A model generated the notes under the pieces. That model was not told the origin of the DNA and ran no database searches. It saw only the letters and a list, made by a program, of their open reading frames with translations. Below are positions 58,781-64,000 of a stretch of 64,000 bases of DNA, piece after piece; position 1 is the first letter of the stretch, and every line of letters starts with the position of its first letter. Both the position numbers and the translations under genes were made by a program. Source of the DNA: Prevotella sp. (GTDB taxonomy: Bacteria; Bacteroidota; Bacteroidia; Bacteroidales; Bacteroidaceae). The stretch covers positions 143,093-207,092 of the forward strand of contig JAGAPR010000003.1 of the NCBI GenBank assembly GCA_017623155.1, given 5' to 3'.

Positions 58781-59338
58781 TTATAAATCCTCGCCGTTAG
58801 CCTCGTTATAACCGTTCTCGTAGAACATAGCTATACGATAATCACCATAAAGTTCGTTTATCATAAACCAGACTAATCGATTTGAAGGGTCATCATTTTC
58901 TGTTCCAATTCTTTGAAAAAAAGAGGCTTGATAGCGTTTTTTATTTATTAAAATTTCATGCTGGATATTCTCATCATCCGGTATAAAATAACCATCTAAT
59001 GCCGCTCTGGAATATTTAGTGTTTCTATCAAATTGCCTACAAAGCTCATTAAACCGTATTTTTATATTCGTTTCATCAATTCCATTTACATCTGATACTA
59101 TTATCCTCCACACTTTGTTGTTATTTGTTTGAATACTGATTGTTACTTTTTTACCGTTAAACTCCCCTGTTAAACAATCATAAGTGGCATTATATGCATA
59201 CCCCTTTGCTTTTAATTTCTGTATCATAGCCTGCTTACTGCCATCCACAGGAATGCCAAGAAACTTTGTAACGTCTTTCTGTCCGTATGCAACAACTGAT
59301 AGAAAGACAACCAACATAACCGATAATACCTTTTTCAT
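58781..59338 (-). CDS. Hypothetical secreted protein
   Basis: 185 residues from ATG 59338; an ATG two codons upstream is also possible. Signal peptide MKKVLSVMLVVFLSVVAYGQ, then KDVTKFLGIPVDGSKQAMIQ, KLKAKGYAYNATYDCLTGEF NGKKVTISI (parts) and a beta-rich rest. Similar small secreted proteins with the FLGIPVDGSK start are frequent in Bacteroidales, without known function. It precedes the 84-residue gene by 19 bp. The 6S-like RNA lies just upstream in the same direction. Confidence 0.75.
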   Translation of the reverse strand: MKKVLSVMLVVFLSVVAYGQKDVTKFLGIPVDGSKQAMIQKLKAKGYAYNATYDCLTGEFNGKKVTISIQTNNNKVWRIIVSDVNGIDETNIKIRFNELCRQFDRNTKYSRAALDGYFIPDDENIQHEILINKKRYQASFFQRIGTENDDPSNRLVWFMINELYGDYRIAMFYENGYNEANGEDL

Positions 59339-59387
59339 AATCATAAATTTAGCTCCTCAGACCAAATAAGAGCGGTTTAATTATATA

Positions 59388-59603
59388 TAAAAGAGCGTGG
59401 CCTGCCATGCGCCACGTCTTAAAGTGCAGGCCCTGAGAAAACCTTAATAGACAGATATGGTGACAACAGCCCACGCTATAACGTGGGAACTGTCATGCCA
59501 ACTCTTGTCTATTAGTGATAAAGTTTCTCAGGCTTCGCACTTACAAGATGAGGACATAACGCTCCTTTTTTAAAAGATCAACGGCAAAAACAAATTTAAC
59601 CGC
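59388..59603 (-). ncRNA. 6S-like long-hairpin RNA (candidate)
   Basis: Predicted transcript of about 215 nt on the reverse strand, from a TATCTTTG element (59608-59615) to a strong terminator (59391-59420). One extended hairpin: AAGTGC/GCACTT (59422-59427/59537-59542), CCTGAGAAA/TTTCTCAGG (59432-59440/59524-59532), an asymmetric bubble of 5 and 10 nt, AATAGACA/TGTCTATT (59446-59453/59506-59513), TGACA/TGTCA, and an apical CCCACG/CGTGGG stem. A long hairpin with a central bubble is the layout of 6S RNA; identity is inferred, not proven. Confidence 0.7.
59391..59420 (-). terminator. Terminator of the 6S-like RNA
   Basis: Reverse strand AAGACGTGGC / GCCACGCTCTT stem (one bulged C) followed by TTATATATAA. 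Confidence 0.8.
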
Positions 59604-59607
59604 ACCG

Positions 59608-59615
59608 CAAAGATA
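59608..59615 (-). promoter_or_regulatory. Promoter -7 element TATCTTTG of the 6S-like RNA
   Basis: Reverse-strand match; a TTTG lies at 59633-59636 with a shorter than usual 17-nt spacer. Confidence 0.65.
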
Positions 59616-59646
59616 ATAAAAATAATATATAACAAATAAAAAATCT

Positions 59647-59682
59647 GCCGTTTTCATCAATTTTTTTTATGATGAAAACGGC
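59647..59682 (-). terminator. Terminator GCCGTTTTCATCA / TGATGAAAACGGC
   Basis: Perfect 13-bp stem with an AT loop, about 110 bp past the mutS stop; it separates mutS from the 6S-like RNA promoter. Confidence 0.8.
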
Positions 59683-59794
59683 AAACTGTATCGTGATATG
59701 TACCGCTTTAAAAAAATCCTACTTCGGCGAAAAAATAATGTGTCAAATCCTTGACTTTTATTTTATTTTCAGTCACGCCACGCGTTTTTTACCT

Positions 59795-62404
59795 TTACTT
59801 CCCGCTCACTATCTTCTTTATCTCATTCAGTTTGTTGAGTGCTTCCACGGGGGTGAGGTTGTTGATGTCGAGTCCGAGGATTTCGTCGCGTATCTGGCAG
59901 AGCACGGGATCGTCAAGCCGGAAGAAGTTAAGCTGCGTGTCGGCTGCCGGATTGGCGAGCGTAATGGTGGGTTTTCCTGCCGAACCAACAGAAGAGTTGT
60001 CGTCTTCGAGCTGCTTCAGGATGGTGTTCGCACGCTTGACAATGCTCTTCGGCATGCCGGCAATCTCTGCAACGTGAATACCGAACGAGTGTTCCGAGCC
60101 GCCGCGGGCGAGCTTGCGCAGGAAGATTACCTTGCCGTCGGCCTCGCGCACGCTCACATTATAGTTCTTGATGCGCGAGAAATTCTTTTCCATCTCATTC
60201 AACTCGTGGTAGTGGGTGGCAAAGAGCATGCGTGCCCGGGCACGCGGATTTTCGTGCATATACTCCACGATGGCCCATGCTATGCTTATTCCGTCGTATG
60301 TGCTCGTGCCGCGACCGAGCTCGTCGAAGAGCACGAGCGAGCGCGACGACACGTTGTTCAGTATGTTTGAAGCCTCGGTCATCTCGACCATGAATGTCGA
60401 TTCGCCGAGCGATATGTTGTCCGACGCGCCCACACGGGTGAATATCTTGTCCACCAGACCTATTCTCGCGCTTTCTGCCGGCACGAAACAGCCTGTCTGG
60501 GCGAGTAGCACTATGAGCGCGGTCTGGCGCAGCAGTGCCGACTTTCCTGCCATGTTGGGACCTGTTATTATCATTATCTGCTGCTTGTCGCTGTCGAGAT
60601 ATATGTCGTTTGGCACGAAATCCTCGCCCGGCGGCAGCTGCCGTTCTATCACGGGGTGGCGTCCCTGCCTGATATCTATCACGTCGGTGGTGTCTATAAT
60701 CGGCCTGATGTAGTTGTTTTCCTCGGCTGTCTTGGCAAACGACAGCAGGCAATCGAGATGTGCCACGATGCCGGCGTTTATCTGTATTTGCGGTATAAAC
60801 TCCTGCATGTCCATGACAAGGTCGCCGAACAGCTTTGTCTCGAGAGCGAGAATACGGTCTTCGGCTCCGAGAATTTTCTCCTCATATTCTTTCAATTCCT
60901 GTGTGATGTAGCGCTCGGCGTTGGCCAGTGTCTGCTTGCGCACCCACCCTTCGGGCACCCGCTCCTTGTGTGTGTTGCGCACTTCGAGGTAGTATCCGAA
61001 CACGTTGTTGTATCCTATTTTCAGACTTGCGATGCCTGTTGCCTCTGTCTCGCGCTCCTGTATCTTCAGCAGATAGTCTTTTCCGCTGTATGCTATGCTG
61101 CGAAGCTCGTCGAGTTCCGGGTTCACTCCGCTGCGTATTACGCCGCCCTTGTTCACGAGTTGCGGGGCGTCGGGCTCTATCTCGCGCTCTATCCTGTCGC
61201 GGAGCGACTCGCAGAGGTTTATTCTCTCCCCCACCCCGCGCAGCGATTTGTCGCTTGCCGACAGGCATGCCGTCTTTATCGGCAGCAATGATTGCAATGC
61301 TATGCGCAGCTGAACAACCTCGCGGGGCGACACGCGGCCCACGGCCACTTTCGACATGATGCGCTCCAAGTCGCCAATACGGTGCAACTGCTCGTCGATG
61401 CAGCAGCGGAAATCGGGCCGGCGGAAGAAATAATCCACCATGTCGAGACGCTCGTTTATCGGCTTTTCGTCTTTCAACGGGAACAGCAGCCACCGCCGCA
61501 GCATGCGCCCGCCCATCGGCGACACCGTGCGGTCTATCACATCGAGCAGCGACGAGCCGTCGTCCTGCATCGGACTGATGAGTTCGAGGCTGCGCACGGT
61601 AAACTTGTCGAGCCTCACGTAGCGCTCTTCCTCGATGCGCGCAATGCCCGTTATGTGGTTGATATGTGTGTGCTGGGTCATCTCGAGATACTGCAATATG
61701 GCACCGGCGGCTATCACTCCGCTTTCGAGATGGTCCACGCCGAAGCCTTTGAGACTCTTGACACCGAAATGCCTGAGCAGCTTCTGGCGCGCGCTCTGGT
61801 CGGTAAACACCCAGTCGTCGAGCTCGAACGTGAAATAACGGTTGCCGAAATATCGCTCGAAATCGTCTTTGCGCGCACGGTCGTGCAGTATTTCTTTTGG
61901 CGAGAAGTTGCCGATGAGCTTCTCCACATAGTCGTATGTGCCCTGCCCCGTGAGAAATTCGCCGGTCGAAATGTCGAGAAAGGCCACTCCGCAAGCGGCT
62001 TTCCCGAAATGAACGGCAGCCAGAAAGTTGTTTTCCTTATAGTTGAGCACGTTGTCGGCAAGGGCTACTCCGGGCGTTACAAGTTCGGTGATGCCGCGCT
62101 TGACGAGCTTCTTGGTCAGCTTGGGGTCTTCGAGCTGGTCGCAGATGGCCACCCGCTTGCCGGCACGCACGAGCTTCGGCAGATAAGTGTCGAGGGCATG
62201 GTGCGGAAATCCGGCCATCTCGGTGCCGCCGTTGCTGCGCCGTGTGAGCGTGATACCGAGTATCTGCGACGCCGTGACGGCATCTTCGCAATATGTTTCG
62301 TAGAAGTCTCCGCAACGAAAAAGCAGCACCGCGTCGGGGTGTTTGGCTTTGAGCTCGAAAAACTGCTTCATCATCGGGGTCAGTTCCTTGTCGTTTTTCG
62401 CCAT
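59795..62404 (-). CDS. mutS: DNA mismatch repair protein MutS
   Basis: 869 residues from ATG 62404 ([20 protein letters not shown]); the 12 upstream codons cross the promoter. The mismatch-recognition motif FYE is at 34-36 (RCGDFYETY). Lever/clamp region in the middle; ABC-type ATPase with Walker [20 protein letters not shown] (near 610), [11 protein letters not shown], Walker [19 protein letters not shown] and [13 protein letters not shown]-terminal tail follows. It recognises mismatches and recruits MutL. The promoter TTTG-N19-TACCTTTG is clear. Confidence 0.97.
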   Translation of the reverse strand: MAKNDKELTPMMKQFFELKAKHPDAVLLFRCGDFYETYCEDAVTASQILGITLTRRSNGGTEMAGFPHHALDTYLPKLVRAGKRVAICDQLEDPKLTKKLVKRGITELVTPGVALADNVLNYKENNFLAAVHFGKAACGVAFLDISTGEFLTGQGTYDYVEKLIGNFSPKEILHDRARKDDFERYFGNRYFTFELDDWVFTDQSARQKLLRHFGVKSLKGFGVDHLESGVIAAGAILQYLEMTQHTHINHITGIARIEEERYVRLDKFTVRSLELISPMQDDGSSLLDVIDRTVSPMGGRMLRRWLLFPLKDEKPINERLDMVDYFFRRPDFRCCIDEQLHRIGDLERIMSKVAVGRVSPREVVQLRIALQSLLPIKTACLSASDKSLRGVGERINLCESLRDRIEREIEPDAPQLVNKGGVIRSGVNPELDELRSIAYSGKDYLLKIQERETEATGIASLKIGYNNVFGYYLEVRNTHKERVPEGWVRKQTLANAERYITQELKEYEEKILGAEDRILALETKLFGDLVMDMQEFIPQIQINAGIVAHLDCLLSFAKTAEENNYIRPIIDTTDVIDIRQGRHPVIERQLPPGEDFVPNDIYLDSDKQQIMIITGPNMAGKSALLRQTALIVLLAQTGCFVPAESARIGLVDKIFTRVGASDNISLGESTFMVEMTEASNILNNVSSRSLVLFDELGRGTSTYDGISIAWAIVEYMHENPRARARMLFATHYHELNEMEKNFSRIKNYNVSVREADGKVIFLRKLARGGSEHSFGIHVAEIAGMPKSIVKRANTILKQLEDDNSSVGSAGKPTITLANPAADTQLNFFRLDDPVLCQIRDEILGLDINNLTPVEALNKLNEIKKIVSGK

Positions 62405-62426
62405 TGTCTGTATTCCTATTTTACCG

Positions 62427-62457
62427 CAAAGGTACGTCAAAAGGGATTAAAAACAAA
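62427..62457 (-). promoter_or_regulatory. Promoter of mutS (TTTG-N19-TACCTTTG)
   Basis: On the reverse strand TTTG (62454-62457), 19-nt spacer, TACCTTTG (62427-62434), 23 bp before the ATG. Confidence 0.82.
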
Positions 62458-62493
62458 ATCAAAGATTGTTTTTTAGAACACAGAGGCACAAAA

Positions 62494-62523
62494 AAGGGCG
62501 GAAACGCATGTCGCTTCCGCCCT
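62494..62523 (-). terminator. Terminator AGGGCGGAA / TTCCGCCCT
   Basis: 9- to 10-bp GC stem followed on the reverse strand by TTTTTTGTG, 23 bp past the stop of the 62546 gene. Confidence 0.88.
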
Positions 62524-62545
62524 ACCCTGTTTTGTTGCCGCGTGT

Positions 62546-63514
62546 TTATTTCACTACATATTTCTTGCCGTTGATGATGTTGATGCCTTTCTGCATCTTC
62601 TCCATGCGCTGTCCGGCGAGGTTGTAGATCGCACCGTCTTTCGCTGCCTTGTCGGCAATAACATCGTTGATGCCTGTTGTGATTGAATAGATTTTGCTGC
62701 CCTGAGCAATCTGGTTTGTACCGTTATAGTTCATCAGTTTACCGTAAACGATAACCGCGTCGCCCACATTTATCTGTCCCTCGGCCGTGAATTTATCGCC
62801 GTTGAGATAGTAACCGCGGTACACTTTCAACGGATTTTCACCCGTAGCGTCGTCGCAAATTGTGTAAGTGGCATTGCCATACTGGGTTGAAAGCTCGCTG
62901 ATGGCGTATATGATACCCTTTACGTAAACTTCGGTATCAAGTCCCACGCCCTTTGCTATGATGGCGTTTGCCTCTGCAACGGTGTAAGCTGTCTCCGGAG
63001 TGTTCTCGATGCTCTTTATCTCCTCGCCCTCGAGAGCCACCGTGATAGTGCTTATCTGGGTGTTCTTAGCCACCTTGAATACTATCGTATTGGCGTTTCC
63101 TTCCCATGTTTTGCCTGTCAGCGTACCTGTCTCGGTGCTCAGGTTGAAGTTCTTTTCATGCCCCGAGAACTCTATTTTCTGCATGTTCTTGCCTGCGGGA
63201 GCGGTGATTGTCAGCGTACCGCTATACATACGGAGACGCGGAGAAGAACTCCAGATGCGGTTTGCATTTGACTGTCCCTCCTCTTTCGGCGAAACGGTGA
63301 GGGTTATTCCGTCTACGGGAGCCGAAGTTGTGATCTCCGTAAAATCACCGTCCGACGATGCCGGTTTATCACCCGATGCCGATGATGACACGCCTTTTAG
63401 TGTCGGAAACAGCGTGGCATAGTCTGCATCTATGTTGAAAACAGACTGGGCGTTTACTCCCGCAACGAGCGACAGCAACGCGCATGAAATGAAATAACGT
63501 AAATTTTTAATCAT
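62546..63514 (-). CDS. Secreted protein with C-terminal T9SS-like sorting sequence
   Basis: 322 residues from ATG 63514 (MIKNLRYFISCALLSLVAGV NAQ, signal peptide). N-terminal half is beta-rich with repeated DGITLTVSPKEEG and GTLTITAPAGKNMQKIEF segments. The central part, AEANAIIAKGVGLDTEVYVK GIIYAISELS then TYTICDDATGENPLKVYRGY and VGDAVIVYGKLMNYNG, looks like an OB-fold domain seen in many secreted Bacteroidota proteins. The end, GAIYNLAGQRMEKMQKGINI, is a type A-like sorting domain. Surface or secreted; function unknown. A TAAATTTG element lies at 63556-63563. Confidence 0.78.
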   Translation of the reverse strand: MIKNLRYFISCALLSLVAGVNAQSVFNIDADYATLFPTLKGVSSSASGDKPASSDGDFTEITTSAPVDGITLTVSPKEEGQSNANRIWSSSPRLRMYSGTLTITAPAGKNMQKIEFSGHEKNFNLSTETGTLTGKTWEGNANTIVFKVAKNTQISTITVALEGEEIKSIENTPETAYTVAEANAIIAKGVGLDTEVYVKGIIYAISELSTQYGNATYTICDDATGENPLKVYRGYYLNGDKFTAEGQINVGDAVIVYGKLMNYNGTNQIAQGSKIYSITTGINDVIADKAAKDGAIYNLAGQRMEKMQKGINIINGKKYVVK

Positions 63515-63555
63515 AATCATACTTTTTAAATTGTTAATAATTATACTACTGTATG

Positions 63556-63563
63556 CAAATTTA
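63556..63563 (-). promoter_or_regulatory. Promoter -7 element TAAATTTG for the 62546 gene
   Basis: Reverse-strand TAnnTTTG match 42 bp before the ATG. Confidence 0.55.
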
Positions 63564-63705
63564 CAGAAAATATATCATTCGCTCAAACTTTTTCCACCTT
63601 ATTTTCATAATGAAACATAAAATTAAAACCGGCAATTGCATACAATGACGTGCATCGGAATAAAATTTGAGAATTATATCGAAATTTATGTTAAATACGA
63701 TGGTT

Positions 63706-64000
63706 GAAAATTAACAATTCTGATATTATGTTTACAAAATAAGGCCTCATAATTGCGTTCTTTTCAAAAAATAATTTCCTCGGCGAAAAAAACGCATTCT
63801 CAGAGCATTTTGCGTAAAACGTTATCTGTCAGTCTGTTACCTACAAAACCTACCGTTCCTACTCCCCTTACAACCCCTACCCTTTTCCAATTAGGCCGTA
63901 ATTGCATTCCAATTAGGCCGTAATTGGAACGCAATAAGGCCGTAAATGCAATGCAATTACGGCCTTATTGCAGAGCAAAAACACCCGAAAATCATGCTCA
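63706..64000 (+). repeat. 450-bp dispersed non-coding element, copy D (cut by window edge)
   Basis: Same orientation as copy A and the closest to it: TTCTGATATTATGTTTACAA, AAGGCCTCATAATTGCG, CTCGGCGAAAAAAACGCA and the AATTAGGCCGTAATTG core are all present. It reaches the last base of the window. 63565-63705 shows only AT-rich sequence. Confidence 0.93.

Noticed and set aside
61292-62476. 394-codon open frame on the plus strand
   Set aside because: Antisense shadow of mutS; no start signal or recognisable domain.

Overview
The window comes from a Bacteroidota chromosome, order Bacteroidales (a Muribaculaceae- or Prevotellaceae-like member would fit; this is inference). The evidence is the recurring promoter form TTTG-N19/20-TAnnTTTG, several proteins with C-terminal type IX secretion sorting domains, a quinol-type fumarate reductase operon (cytochrome b, flavoprotein, iron-sulfur), and many families typical of the phylum (DUF2851, DUF3332, DUF4878, DUF4143 ATPases). 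Most of the window is core chromosome. No prophage, integrative element, CRISPR array or intact insertion sequence was seen.

Layout. 1-5.2 kb: end of a heparinase-like gene, an M16 peptidase, a DUF3332 lipoprotein, a repeat-rich intergenic region and a DUF2264 protein. 5.2-10.3 kb: a tandemly duplicated cassette made of a structured non-coding RNA, a small HTH regulator and a beta-barrel outer-membrane protein; copy 1 also holds a beta-propeller protein and a lipocalin-like lipoprotein. 10.4-12.1 kb: an AAA+ DUF4143 ATPase behind a tandem repeat, then a CAT-anticodon tRNA. 12.2-20.6 kb: a probable operon of PMCA-type Ca2+ ATPase, ribF, CPBP protease, DUF2851, thioesterase, dprA and dusB. 21-29 kb: a small lipoprotein and two very large secreted T9SS cargo proteins (M6 protease; GLUG-repeat protein), then DUF4878. 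29-43 kb: a cysteine hydrolase, a DEAD-box RNA helicase, a YbjQ protein, a decayed IS982-like transposase, GH127, LOG family, flavodiiron protein, PfkB kinase, MATE transporter and the fumarate reductase operon. 43-58 kb: mnmG, apt, uvrC, dtd, a MazG-like protein, deoC, a polyprenyl synthase, polA, a decayed MetY-like gene, a ThiF/MoeB protein, ychF and lgt. 58-64 kb: two unknown small genes, a 6S-like RNA, mutS and another T9SS cargo protein.

Three things stand out outside the genes. First, two paralogous RNAs of about 250 nt (about 5276-5525 and 8731-8982) share a promoter and a long hairpin supported by at least four compensated base-pair changes; each precedes a small HTH gene. Second, a non-coding element of about 450 bp with a palindromic core occurs four times (3.2, 20.7, 48.0 and 63.7 kb; the last is cut by the window edge). 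It sits among two other repeat classes: a GGAG...CTCC palindrome and long hairpins built from tandem short words. Third, three near-consensus parS (ParB-binding) sites lie between genes at 45.35, 46.07 and 54.36 kb, suggesting this region lies near the replication origin and takes part in chromosome segregation.

All statements come from reading the sequence. No database search or folding program was run. Domain positions are approximate, and starts were moved from the longest open frame where a better ATG or signal peptide was visible.
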